Assembly (NCBI GenBank): GCA_022577435.1 | Contig: JAKOON010000005.1 | Coordinates: 15,656,724 to 15,720,723 of the forward strand | Direction: 5' to 3' | Length of the DNA stretch: 64,000 nt | Origin: Embiotoca jacksoni | Lineage: Eukaryota; Chordata; Actinopteri; Embiotocidae | Shown here: piece after piece, positions 36,639-48,100 of the stretch | Layout of the letters: each line of letters opens with the position of its first letter | How positions within the stretch are numbered: position 1 is the stretch's first letter | The notes under the pieces: model-generated | Databases searched by the model: none | What the model was told of the DNA's origin: nothing | What the model saw: only the letters and a program-made list of their open reading frames with translations | Program-made: the position numbers and the translations under genes

Positions 36639-36674
36639 GCCTCTCCAGGAATCAGAAAAGATTCCTGGAGAGGC
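36639..36674. repeat. perfect 15-bp hairpin next to a CTG run
   Basis: GCCTCTCCAGGAATC (36639-36653) and its exact reverse complement (36660-36674) flank the 6-base loop AGAAAA. A (CTG)n/(GCT)n run of about 6-7 units lies immediately to the left (36617-36637). To the right, a roughly 19-bp block is directly repeated at 36674 and 36711 with two differences. The segment is non-coding. Confidence 0.9.
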
Positions 36675-36788
36675 TCTGGTCCTGAGTCCCAGTCTCTGAT
36701 AGCTGATAGCCTCTGGTTCTGACTCCCAGGGCCAGCAGCTGATGATGAATGTACTCCCTCCTCCCACCCCCTCTCCCCCCTCCCCTCC

Positions 36789-36793
<5 letters not shown>

Positions 36794-36855
<62 letters not shown>
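36794..36855. repeat. (CA)n microsatellite
   Basis: About 31 CA units after a C/T-rich run. The ORFs across it are repeat translations. Confidence 0.97.
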
Positions 36856-36857
<2 letters not shown>

Positions 36858-39464
36858 CAATCCCCATAGCTGCCGTGAACACCCCTGGCAGTTGGACCAG
36901 CGACAGAGGTTCAGGGGAGGAGGGAAACAAAGTGAAGAACAACACAGTCTGACATGAACACAGGATGGCAACAGCTCACTGGTGGAAACACGACACCATT
37001 TTCACCTAGATCTGCGGCCCACAGCACACAGATGGAAAGTGGACTGGGAGAAAGGGAGAGGACAGACGGGCAGACGCACAAGCAGCGGGCGGACTCAACA
37101 CCTCACTCACAATCACAGTCGCACTATGGAGAGCTGGGATCCGGAGACTGGATATGCAAAGACAATAATTTGTGAATGCCCTGGATTCAAAGAGACTACT
37201 TTGAAATGAATTCAAATGGGGGGAAAAAATGACAAATGTGGCCTGCCACATGGTAGAGAGGGAAGAGTAATGTTTATTTTAGATTGCACTAATTGTAACT
37301 TGACCAGGCCCACACTTCCCCTATAGTGGACAAGGTCACGATTCTTATCATTTCTAATCTGCACACCCAACATGAACACAACAAAACTGTATCTCGGTCT
37401 TTTGCGCAACTTTTTGGAAACTCGTGCGCTGACTAAAAAGAACATGCGTAAGGCGTTGCAGTGTTCATGCTGCTACAGCTCAGTCTTAACAGCAGAGAGG
37501 AAGACAACTTTGAACTGCATGTCAAGAGCCCCGCAGAGAACCGGAGCAGCTTCCAGAGAGCAGAGGGGGCTGGGTCACTTCCCTTCCCCGTTCATAGGGC
37601 TGATGTGTGGCTTCAGAATAATCGGAGGAATCACATCCCCCCCAGCTGTCTTGGTTCACAGGGCTTCGCAGACAGACAGAAAAACAAGGATATTGCAGGC
37701 CAGGCCTCCTTCCTGCAGCTCATGGGGCCACAGGGCCCGGTACAGCTGCAGGAGATCCAATTGTTCCTTCCAGCAGCTACTGGACTTTTAGTCAATGGGG
37801 CTTGATGTACGAGCTGTGACACCGGAGTCTCCCAGCTGTAATTACTCCACCAGCCATTGATAAACACTTTCTGCATGCATTCTACTTCTCTGTCCTGGAT
37901 AACATAATGGGAGGCTTGATTAAACGATGATAAATGCTGTAACTGATGCTTCAAAAAATAGCTCTTCTTTTTGTTTGTTTAGCACTCGGTAACAACATAG
38001 TAAACCGTTTCATCACACAGAGCTTTCCAGACTCTGAAGAAAGTTTATTTTTCACACTGTTCAATTGTTTGTCTGTTGATGATGCTTCCACTTGAATCGA
38101 CTCCACACAAAGCCAGACAAGTTAAATCTCCAGTGAGAGATGCTTTTTAAGATCTACAGTAGAGCATCAGGAATTCAATACAGTGGCGCACATTAGCAAT
38201 CATGGGAGATCTTTTGATCTAGTAAATTATATTATAATATATTCCTTTGATTTATGTTTTTTTCAAAGTCTCATTAAAATGCAGATATAATGCAACTCAG
38301 CAAAGAGATGTCTTTCTTAACTTCAGTTTTGCTTTATACATGATTCAACTTAATAACATCACCACAATATCGCGTAGCAACATCATTCACTTCTGTAAAA
38401 TGTCCGTTTTAAGACAACAACAAAAGAAAAACACGCCAAACAATAATAAATAAACCACATGCACATTAGTCTTGTAAGAGTGTGGCCCACTCACTTTAGA
38501 AATGATGCAAAGTGTCATTCTGTGGTTCAGAAACCCAAAGAAAGAGGAGGACGAGACAGCTTAAAGGCGCTAAATGACTCCACTCGTCAAAGTCTTCACC
38601 TTTGCTCCACTGCATGCTTCCCCCGCCACCAAACCACACAGTGACTGCATGCGCTATTATTCTGCTCATTTGAGAAGGTGGCACTGCAAAATCGCCACCA
38701 TCTGAAGGACCATGAAATTATGTACGTCGATGTCCAAATAACGGCTGAAAAAAACACGATAATTAGAGGGGGCAGAGTGAATTTAAAAGCATTATACCAT
38801 AGGTTTGCTTGTTTCTGACAATCGCAGTCAAGAGTCCGGTATGGACGTGGAGCGAGACACAGACTGGGATTGTTGCGGCAAAAGGCAGACCTAAGAGTGT
38901 GACTGCGTTCAAGGACCTTCCCGCCGAGTCGCCTGTGCGGTCCAGGTTGAGGAGGTGCGCAGACCTCCAGCTGGGCTTTGTTCGAAAGAGCAGGGGAGGC
39001 AGGAAAAGACGGCACGGCTCTAAGCTGCTCTGCCCTGCTCAGCAGCACATGTGCTGAGTGAGCCAAATAAGGTGGCTTACCACCAGAGGTCTCAGTCAAG
39101 GGCAGGACAGTTGAAAGGTCACTGCCAGCTATCTCGCTATACAAACACAGGCTCAGCGAGTAATGCTTTCACCCTGTGAGCTTACATCGGGCTATTACAG
39201 GTTCTAAACAATTACTGGAGATTATGAACAGAGTTTCTTACCGCCGGTGAAATGCAGTTATTTAATAGGAGAGCCACGTGCTTTCATGGCAGCACTTGTT
39301 AAGGCAAGTAATAACCTTAAGCGTGAGTTCTATCAGTTGAGTTTGTGATACTTGACAATTACATTTCAGCATTCGACATTTGTTGTTTGGAAGAAAAATG
39401 ATAAACACTGAACAAACAGTAACAGGTGAGTTCATGTTGCCAGTGACCCATCATTCGTGGCTCC

Positions 39465-39605
39465 TGATCACAGCACATGAAAGTCCTGTCTATTACGAGA
39501 GGCACATGCAAACCCCACACAGAACGACGGCAAGGAACTGAACCTAGAAACTCCCTGCAGCGAGGCAGCACTGCTAACCAAAGTCTTACCGTGACGCCCA
39601 CAGTC
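39465..39605 (-). mobile_element. 5' part of the common teleost retroposon-like repeat, reverse orientation
   Basis: ATGCAAACCCCACACAGAA, then GAACTGAACCTAGAA, then CTGCAGCGAGGCAGCACTGC, TAACCAAAGTCTTACCGTG match in order the reverse complement of the 5' half of the repeat whose 3' half appears at 14745. The assignment is from memory of the family. Confidence 0.6.
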
Positions 39606-40132
39606 CGGATATTTGCAGGCACATGTGCAATCTAATTAGCTTTACCCAAACTCAGAAAGAAACAAAAACAACATCTGCTTGAAATGTAGTTTAGGTGTGA
39701 CTTTTGGTGTACTGTAAAATATCAGAAATAAACCACATGTTTAAATACATATTCTAACAGGTAAGCAATTGTTTAGTAGAAAGAAAAAAAAAGTCTTTTC
39801 TCTTTAGTTCACAGGGAACAGTCTACAGTTAACTGCGGTCTAAAACATTATCTGCCAGGCTCAAGATTCTGCATCTAACCTCCAGGTCTCACAGGGGAAT
39901 GCTGGAATCTCCATATTGATGATGGAGCTCCAATAAACAATGAATCATGTTACTAAGATTCTTCAGTTAGACAAAGACAAAGTGGAATAGTTACACTTCT
40001 TTTTGAGAGATTGAAAAATATAAATAGAGTATTTATTAAAAAATAAAACAGACATAAAATAGGACGAACATTTTGAATAGAATTAACCACACAAGGAGAA
40101 AGGAAAGACATCCTCACTTAAAAGAAAATAGT

Positions 40133-40155
40133 CTACTACTACTACTACTACTACT
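40133..40155. repeat. (CTA)n trinucleotide repeat
   Basis: About eight perfect CTA units. Confidence 0.93.
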
Positions 40156-42789
40156 GTATGTCCCTATCCATGAACTTAATTGTTGCCAGTGAAAACCTCT
40201 GGGAGGTTTCTGTACCTTTTGGCACGTTTCACCGACCAAAACATATGACCTATCATGTTCTAACTTTTTTTTATCAGAAAATACAACTGCACTTAAGAGC
40301 CCACTTGCTGAATGTACAGTCTACAGATAACCACCAGCCCTGTAATAATGCCACGTCAATGTCTCACAAAATAGCATCATACAAACCAGGGATTTAAAAG
40401 AATAAATTCATAATCATGCAAAAGATTTTTAACTGATAGACAAGAATCATACCATGTATTGCAATATCCATAACTGCTGTAATTTCCTGACTAAATCTGC
40501 AGTATGAAAGAACATCTTGGCTTACCAAACAATCAGAGAAACACTATCCTCTTTATTGGACCAAGAATGTACAGCTCCTATCTCTTATTTTTCATTCAAC
40601 GCATCCTTGGCTTGCAGCTCTGGTGTTTTTTGCTCCTTGGAAAAATGTCCTGGGAGGAGGAGAGTGGAGGAGAAAGACTTTCACTCAGTGATTCAGCGGC
40701 ATCGTGTAAACGCCAGCATTCTCTTTCTGACAACCGGCGTTAATTGCAGATCCGACTCGCCCACACACTCCACATTTCTCCTGGAAGGAGAAGCTGAGAC
40801 ACTGAGATTGAAGTGGGATGAGGAGTGCAGTAAAAGATGCTGCAGCTGCCCATTCCTCGCGCCATCGCCACCTCTCATTTCTCCCTTTCCACCGAGAACT
40901 TGTGCTAAGACGCTAACACGCACTTACACACACTGACAAGAGACATGCAGGGGCACACAAACATAACATATAACAAGGCTAAAAACATTTAATAAACAGT
41001 GGCAGTCATTGTGGAATATCAGCCATCTATCGTGCAATACTACATCATTCAATCCTTGATTAAATGGCACAGGGCAGAATCTAATAGCCATATTATCACA
41101 CGGCTCGCTGTGTTTGTGTAATAGCAGAGATGCAACATTTGGGGTCTCTGAGGTTAGAGCAACAGTTCACGGCATGTGCGAGAAAGACATTTGGTGATGG
41201 CTCTATCCGTGTGCCTTCATATTCATTCCTTTGAATAATATAGGACATAAATTGTTGAAACGATATTCATTTCAGAGCAATGAAAGAATCCCTCATCCAC
41301 TCATTAGACATAAGAGCTCACGTGATGTGGATCATGAGCAACAAGGCCCATTACTGGCGAGGCCTGGGGCAGCACAGGAGCTAATGACTGCAGAATGGAG
41401 GCTGCATTAATGCTTTGCTTTAGAAATCATTGGCAACCAGCTGGTATAGTAACTTGCATGCCGTCAGAGTAGCGGCAACATAAAAAAAAATTTTTTTAAA
41501 AAAAGGACAGTGAAAAATGCAAGTGTGCTTTAACACAGCTGCAACAACTCGTGTCCCTGAAGAGTTGTTTTTTTCCAATAAAATTTGTCATTGCTTTGAC
41601 CTGATAAAAGAGGAATATACAGTAAGCAGTAAAATGTTTACTACCCGGGTTAAGGCAAATAAATCGTTTTTAAATGTAAGTAAACAATGTACTGAATACA
41701 CATCTTTTACAGATGCTGGATAATAGTTATAACGCTAAACACACTTTACAAGTCGCAATGTGTCAGACAACCAAAAATGCCCTATAGACTGCATTCAGCA
41801 TGTAATGTGTAAAATGAGAAGTGACCATTTCAGGTAGTATTTTCTGTTCCAACTGCATAACAACGAGTCCTTCTGTACAATATTAATGAGATATGGGGCA
41901 CACACTAGAAACATTTGAGAAGGTCAGGTTACTGTTGGCCATTTCCCACTCTGGCCAGGGGTTAAGGTCACCGGAGTGCCAGAGAGTCAAAGAACCACCG
42001 CACAAGCAAAGACCCACTCTAACAAGCTCTGCTCCCAAACGGCCTATACAGCTCATCTTAAATGTACTGTGCACTGTCCCGTTGCCTGTCACTTTAATGA
42101 ATAAAATGTGGGATCTTCAAGTGGTCTTCCTCGGCAGGGAGAGGTCTATCAAGACAAAGATTATACCTATAAGACATCTGCCATTAATTCACTTGATTAT
42201 GCACACTTCAGCTGAGCTTGTTTCTGCTTCAACTCGGTATTAACCTTGTCATCTCTTTTGAACCAAATAATGACTGGCTGTTTTGCTATATTATTGAGGA
42301 AATAACCAATATGACTTGATGTAATGTAAATCCCTTTTGAAAAAAAAATAATAATAATACTTTCCCTCCTTGACTTTATAGGATTGTTCGTGTACACAAC
42401 TCAAAAATACAGGCTATAGTACATAAGAATTATTTACAATATTTTTAATTAAAGGTGGTTGCTTGTTTTTTTAGAAGCTGCACAATGTGGAAACATACTA
42501 TTTACAGTAAACTCAACGCCAAACAACTTGTATCACCGTGACTGTGAGCTAGTGTGTGTGTGTTGTTACTCTAATGGCCCAACAGTGTTATTATACGACC
42601 GTTGATTACTATTTTTCCCAAAACGACGCGCCTGTTTTGACAAAGTAGGAGCTCAACAGCTCACACTTTGGATCCCATGATAAACTCTGACGGAGTTTTT
42701 AAGAATCACAATTCACAAACTGACCAGTTTGCAGGAGCTACAGAACAACTTATTATCCGGTCAAACTTTCTCTCAATTGACAAGATATC

Positions 42790-43180
42790 AACAGCGCGAT
42801 CGCGCGTCTGACAGCAGCCTTTTACCCCGTCACTTGGACATTTTAACGGTACCGAAAGCTGACTGATAACTCACATTTACCGATGTTACGTGACACGGCG
42901 CGACTTTTAACGTGGTGTACGGTCTCGAACGCCGCTCGCAGCTACCTGGGAGAAGACGAGATACATGTCTCGCAACGACTCCCAAAATCCACTCTACGTC
43001 TCCCTCTTGCGCTTTTCTACTCTCACTCGCTGTACTGCCACAGTATCGCTGCCACACTCCGCAACATTGTTTCTATTTCCGTTACTCACCTTTACTCCCA
43101 AGTCAGTCGCTGTATATAGACGCTCTATATCGGTGACTCCAGTGGATAAACGTAATTTCAGTTCACATTTACACGCTGAC
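42790..43180 (-). promoter_or_regulatory. mef2a: CpG-rich island, probable mef2a promoter / first-exon region
   Basis: By hand count this roughly 400-bp stretch has about 30 CpG dinucleotides at about 48% GC, more than its base composition predicts, whereas the surrounding DNA is CpG-poor. It includes a 12-bp palindrome GCGCGATCGCGC at 42794-42805. Two minus-strand donors lie in it: AAAG|GTGAGTAAC at 43090/43089 and CCCAG|GTAGCT at 42946/42945. It is about 17 kb upstream of the start-codon exon, where a MEF2 gene would be expected to have its CpG-island promoter. Orientation and start site are inferred. A TATATA word at 43113-43118 is too close to the donor to place its TATA-type start in the same exon. 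Confidence 0.5.
43090..43180 (-). other. mef2a: candidate non-coding first exon of mef2a (3' end at 43090)
   Basis: The minus strand ends the putative exon in AAAG at 43090, followed by GTGAGTAAC, one of the best donors in this half of the window. It could splice to the acceptor before 25936 (intron about 17.15 kb). The 5' end is unknown and the span given is only a placeholder. An alternative is the CCCAG donor at 42946. Confidence 0.3.
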
Positions 43181-43190
43181 TTCTATTTTA

Positions 43191-43203
43191 GGGGGGGGGG
43201 GGG
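43191..43203. repeat. poly-G run of 13 beside the CpG island
   Basis: Thirteen consecutive G on the plus strand (C on the putative mef2a sense strand). Its length is unreliable in most sequencing methods. Confidence 0.9.
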
Positions 43204-43293
43204 AGCTGACAAACTCAGAAAAGCTAGTCTCCCTCTTGTCAGTAAGAGACTCCTCCCCTTTTCTGACGACCTGCCTCTCCCTCTTCTCCCACC

Positions 43294-43296
<3 letters not shown>

Positions 43297-43329
<33 letters not shown>
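43297..43329. repeat. (CT)n microsatellite
   Basis: About 16 CT units. On the minus strand this is a (GA)n run upstream of the CpG island. Confidence 0.95.
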
Positions 43330-43332
<3 letters not shown>

Positions 43333-43833
43333 CACGCACACACACGCAAAGTCAAAACATTTGTATGAAAAGTCTCTTGTTTACACCAAAAACTTGACAC
43401 TCTTATAACATGAAAATGAATCCGTGGTTCAGGCGGTGGACACACATACACTTTGATCAACATACTCAGCCCAAATGTTAGATTTTCTTTTTTTTTTTTA
43501 TATTGCTGACATTGAGATCCGTTTCATATTTATCATAACAACAACCTTGCCTAAAATTAGCCGTGGGGCAGTGACTGTGAGGAGCTGACAGAGCTTATGG
43601 AAACTTTAACAAAGAGGCAAATTAACTGACAAAAAAAACAACAACACTATCTTAAGCAGAGAAAACAATCAGTGAAGCACATCCTGCTTTCCTCCACACT
43701 CACTTTAGATTTAAGCAGCTACTTTCCCAAACTGCTCGGCTCACTCAGCCTCATCATATTAGATATTACATTTGACGTCATATCTCTAAGACAACACAGC
43801 AATGGAATTTGATTTGAAAAGCACTTCCTTAGG

Positions 43834-43920
43834 CCAATGACAATCTGCAGCGTCTGTTGAGCAGCCAATCAGAGGAGGAAGGCGGGACTCTGTGTGAATC
43901 GCATAAGAGCATGTCACGTG
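43834..43920. promoter_or_regulatory. promoter-like cluster: two CCAAT boxes, GC box and E-box
   Basis: CCAAT at 43834-43838 and again at 43865-43869 (in AGCCAATCAGAGG, a textbook NF-Y site), spaced 31 bp; GGCGGG at 43881-43886; CACGTG at 43915-43920. All are in plus orientation, but NF-Y and CACGTG sites work either way. It lies about 750 bp from the CpG island. No start site is identified. Confidence 0.4.
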
Positions 43921-44118
43921 TAGGATCTTAGGAGGTGTGGTGACGGTTTTTACTGGCATTTGGAGGCAGGTGCGATTGAAAATCAGCATAATTTTCATTT
44001 TCTCTCGTAATTATGTGTCCAATAGGGATTAGATAAACAGGAGACCAGGTTTAGATTTGATACACGGAGTAAATATGCACATGGACTCCTATTTTGATGA
44101 AATGTAGCAGTCTAAACC

Positions 44119-44880
44119 CAGTGGTGGGAGAAGTATTCAGATCTCTAATTAAAACTACTAACACAGCAATATCAGAATACTTGGTGACAAGAAAAAAATT
44201 CTGAATGAAATGCAGCAAACTAGAAAAAGTATTAAAGTAAAAGGTTGGGTCCCTGGGACTGATACATTATTATACATGACATCTTTATATTATTTATACC
44301 AAAAGCATCAGTGTAAGCATGTCACTGTTGTAGCTGCTGCAGGTGGAGCTAGTTTTAACTACTTTATATCCATTTAATACACAGAGACAGCAGATAAATC
44401 TGAGGGGTTGTCATGTGATTACTGGGAGAGGAAAGAAGAAAATCTGTTTTCACAAAGCTGTTTTCAGTTTTTGGACAATTTTCCTCAAATATTTTTTTGG
44501 TGAGATGTTGGATCATTTGAACATTTATCAAAATGAAACCATGTGAGAAGTTCAGAAGGAAAAAAATCTATATTTGGTGAAGCTGTTAACTCACAAGCAT
44601 CTCAGAAGTGAAAAAGACGACACACTGATTTTTGTAAAATGCCTAAAGCCGAAAAGATTGGAAACCACTGGATTAAGTGTGTGTTGTATTTTAAACCTTG
44701 TTATAGTATCCAATGTGTAAAATCACCATGTTAAAAGTAACTAAAGCTCGTAAATAAATGTTGTGGAGTAGAAAGTACAATATTTCTTTCTGAAATGTAG
44801 TGGAGTGGAAGGATAAAGTAGAATCTAATGGAAAGTACTTTTAGTCTATTGCATAGTTTACTCAAGTGTTGCAGTTTTCT
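44119..44880 (+). mobile_element. CAGTGGTGG-type non-autonomous DNA transposon, forward copy
   Basis: It begins with the full terminal word CAGTGGTGG, then GAGAAGTATTCAGATC. The interior has GTTGTAGCTGCTGCAGGTGG, AGCTAGTTTTAACTACTTTA and, near the end, AAATGTTGTGGAGTAGAAAG and GAAATGTAGTGGAGTGGAAG. This is the order found in a fish hAT-like repeat. No transposase is present. The right end is not the canonical terminus and merges into an inverted second copy. Confidence 0.68.
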
Positions 44881-45187
44881 GCTGTTATGTCAGCTCCAAC
44901 TATATTTCAGAATAAATTATTGTACTCTTTTACTCCAGTACATGTATCAAATATATTGCTTCATACCAAACTAAAAGAAAATAAAGTAGTTCAGATAAGC
45001 TCCATCTTGACAAGCAACAACATTAATGCGTTGCTTACACATAAATAATGATATAATCAGTTAAAATACATTACTGGCATTGGAGTGTTTTTCCTCTGTA
45101 ATACTTTGGCTTACATCTTTATATCTATCTGTTGTGTTTAACTGGTTTTAAGTAAAGGATCCACATCTTCTGTTTCCACTGCTGCCT
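44881..45187 (-). mobile_element. CAGTGGTGG-type element, inverted partial copy
   Basis: Read in reverse, the segment starts at about 45187 with CAGCAGTGGAAACAG, then GATGTGGATCCTTTACTTAA, and later gives TAAGCAACGCATTAATGTTG and AAGATGGAGCTTATC. These are the same landmarks as the neighbouring copy in opposite orientation. It is diverged, and the junction with the forward copy is approximate. Confidence 0.55.
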
Positions 45188-48100
45188 GAATCCTCAGTTT
45201 ACCAGATATAACCAGGCCCAGAGGAGTTACAGAAGTTACACAAACGTTTCACACATCACACTACTCATTATCTAGTAGTAAAAACATTTTACATGATTGA
45301 GTGCTACTGTATCACATGACTTCATCATGTTAGTCACAGGATTTTATAGACAGATAATGGATTAGTTCAAGTCATTTGAAATTGAACACTACAAAAGTCA
45401 CCAGATAAACTCACCCAAAGTTTAAATGTAGTATTTTGTATGTTTTAGAAATTGTTAACAGCTAAACACTGTATGCTGATTTTAGCAAACGTTACATCAG
45501 GTTTCATTACACTTCACATTCTAGTAACTACTAACTAATAAAGAAAAAGGATTTTCACAAAGTATGGCTGCTGTTCTATGTAGATAACTTATACTTGTCT
45601 AGTATATTGTCCCCCAGTGTACTATCTCCTTTCTCACCCGTTAGTCCCAGTCCTAAAAGAAAAGGCAGTGTCTGGTCTGCCTCATCCCTTACTCATGGCT
45701 GTAGGCCATTGAGTCACCTGTTCTTAACTCTTAATGCCCATACAAAAACGTTTCCTCATTAACAACTCTCACTGTTATCCCCTTATGTCAGTTTGTAACA
45801 ACCACTGCAATCATCTTGGAATAATATTGCTCCAAAAGAACAATATCAGAACACAGAAATTGCCCCTGTCAGGTTTGAACACAACAGCAGACATTAAACT
45901 GTTATTTGGTCCATTTTATTCTCTTTGAGTCAAAACTAACTGCACATTATACATGTAAATGAATGTGAGCAACACGATCATTCAAAAATATTGAAGAAAA
46001 ACTTGTATACTAAGTACGGGAGTGTTATTGTTCTGATATTAACTACAGCTATGCTTGATGCATACTGTCCTCCCATCTGTTTCACTTACTCACCAGTACT
46101 TTATATTGCACTATTTCATCATTGAGCAATACACACTGTTGTTGTTTGTTTGTTTGTTTGTTAAGTGGCTGACAACATCGTAGATCCAAGTTGCTTTCTG
46201 TATCTCCTTAGCAGCATTTTTGTGTCAACACACATCCCTCCCATCTTCCTAAAGTGATGCCAGCGACAGAAAACAGTGATGCTAGCAAAAATACAGCAAA
46301 CACTGAGGTAGTGATTGAATTCAGCTCATTAAGTTTCATTCGCATTAATGATGCAGTATCTGATACGGTCTGTGTGGCAAAAGATAATTTCTCAAATCCA
46401 CATAAACTTGCAAAGGATACAATTTTGTATAAAAACTCGAACCGAACTTTACGTGACATAAGCATCATATTTCATCCCACAATATGTGTAAGGAGTCAAA
46501 ACTTGTTGTGACACCTGTGTCTCACCTGTTTGTTGCTGTTGTACAAACGTCTTCACAGAACCTGCTGCTTCAATCTCCTCGTGCACACATTGACTTTCTT
46601 TATCTCTTCTCTTTGCTCTGTCTTCAACCCTTCTTCTTCTTTCTGCTGCTTTTGTGTCACTCTGCCCATTGATTTACCTCAAAACCAGACCAGCTGGCTT
46701 TGGATGCTTCCTTCCGAGCCCTGAGAGGCCCGTCTTCACACCCTGTTCCTCCTCTTCTCCCTTGGTCTCTCTGCCGGCAGAGAGAAAGGGGGGCAGTGGT
46801 TTGAAGGGTAGGACCCCAGATGGACATAGACATCTCGGGCATGCGGAATGTGATGGGGTTTGGCTCAGGGCTTTCTGGGCCAGCCACAGCTGTCAGTCAT
46901 AACTTCGGAAGGTGTTGAGGAGTTTTCCCTCCTCTCTTAGAAGGCTGAAAAGACATTTAAAAAAAATGTCTTTTCTACAACATTATAAACAGTTTGAGAT
47001 AAACTACTTGCGTGTGTCTGTCTTAATGTTTGTTTGATTTATAAAAAGTTATTAGTCTTTATAGTGAAAAAAAATTCAACTTTTAAAACTGAATTTATCA
47101 AATGTCTATTTGCCTTTTTAAATTAATGGGGAAATCTTGCATGTATGACATCGTAAGTGATGTATTTCAAACAGCTGCAGGGAAGTGCCAAATAATGGTT
47201 TGTTCCAGCAAGGCTTTGATGCCGACAGCTGGCATTTTCAACATTGCACCAGACCACAAATAGACCTAGACACTCTTTCTCTCCAATTAAAAAATTCATG
47301 CAGCAAGCTTTATTAGGATATACAAGTCAAGTTTGATCTACAGTATGATAGCGGGGAAAGAAATAGATGTTTACTTTGTAAATGAGAGAAGCACAAACAG
47401 ATCACTGAGTTGCACCATTTTCTGAAATGGCAATCTGACCATGCAGCTCTAAAATAACAGTTCGTTATCTGAGGCTCATTAAAACAACCTTTGTGAAAAG
47501 CACTTATCACCCTGCATCAATCCCTGGCCCTCCACTCACTGCACACCACACTTTCAGTCATGGGACAAACACAGCCAACAAGTACTGCAAGCAAAGTTAC
47601 CCATTATATACACTGTAGTCAGAGTTATTACAGAACCACCGATAAGTTTATGAAACAACGTGCAAGTAATTGTCAGAATTACACTCATGCATTTAGATTT
47701 TGAAGGAATTTGACAGCAAATATTTAATTTAAGTTTTCAAAGGGCATTTACTGATATTGATGGTACAAAAGTCTCCCAACAAAGTCGTATCTAAGTCGAC
47801 CGCAGCATTGGATTGGATAATCAAGATCAAGATCTAAAAATACGCCATGTCTCACTCTGGAAGTCTTCTCTCATTACTACCTACTGTAATTAAAAGTAAC
47901 CAAGGCCTTCCTGCTCCAAATAGCACACAACTGTTAATGTGAAGGAGCGACACTTGAAATGAAAAACCTCAAGCTGTAAGTTTGCTGGCGCCCAAGTGGA
48001 GCGGTTAACGTGGAGCTATGAGGACTCCAGTAAATGTGGGTCAGGAGAAAGGTGTCCAGTAAAGTTGAATGGTCAACGACTGTTACATGTTTTTTTTTTT

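Larger units (their letters stand above)
26032..42789. other. inferred mef2a 5' intron, no coding gene seen
   Basis: If the first non-coding exon lies at the CpG island, this is a large 5' intron. It contains a teleost repeat (26640-26860), microsatellites (29459-29632, 33721-33768, 35015-35041, 36794-36855, 40133-40155), a 12-bp minisatellite (29738-29797), a retroposon fragment (39465-39605) and a hairpin segment near 36640. GC-richer stretches at 26950-27220, 30750-30900, 31270-31520 and 32040-32215 contain chance ORFs only. Other non-coding exons could be hidden here. Confidence 0.5.

Noticed and set aside
36525..36971. 148-codon minus-strand ORF with Cys-Val and Gln runs
   Set aside because: Made of the (CA)n and (CTG)n repeats; no gene features.
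43183..43195. CTAAAATAG on the minus strand as a MEF2 autoregulatory site
   Set aside because: It is one base short of the YTA(A/T)4TAR consensus, so a functional MEF2 site is not supported.
46306..46320. TGAGGTAGT as a let-7-like seed
   Set aside because: The next bases depart from let-7 and there is no precursor hairpin.
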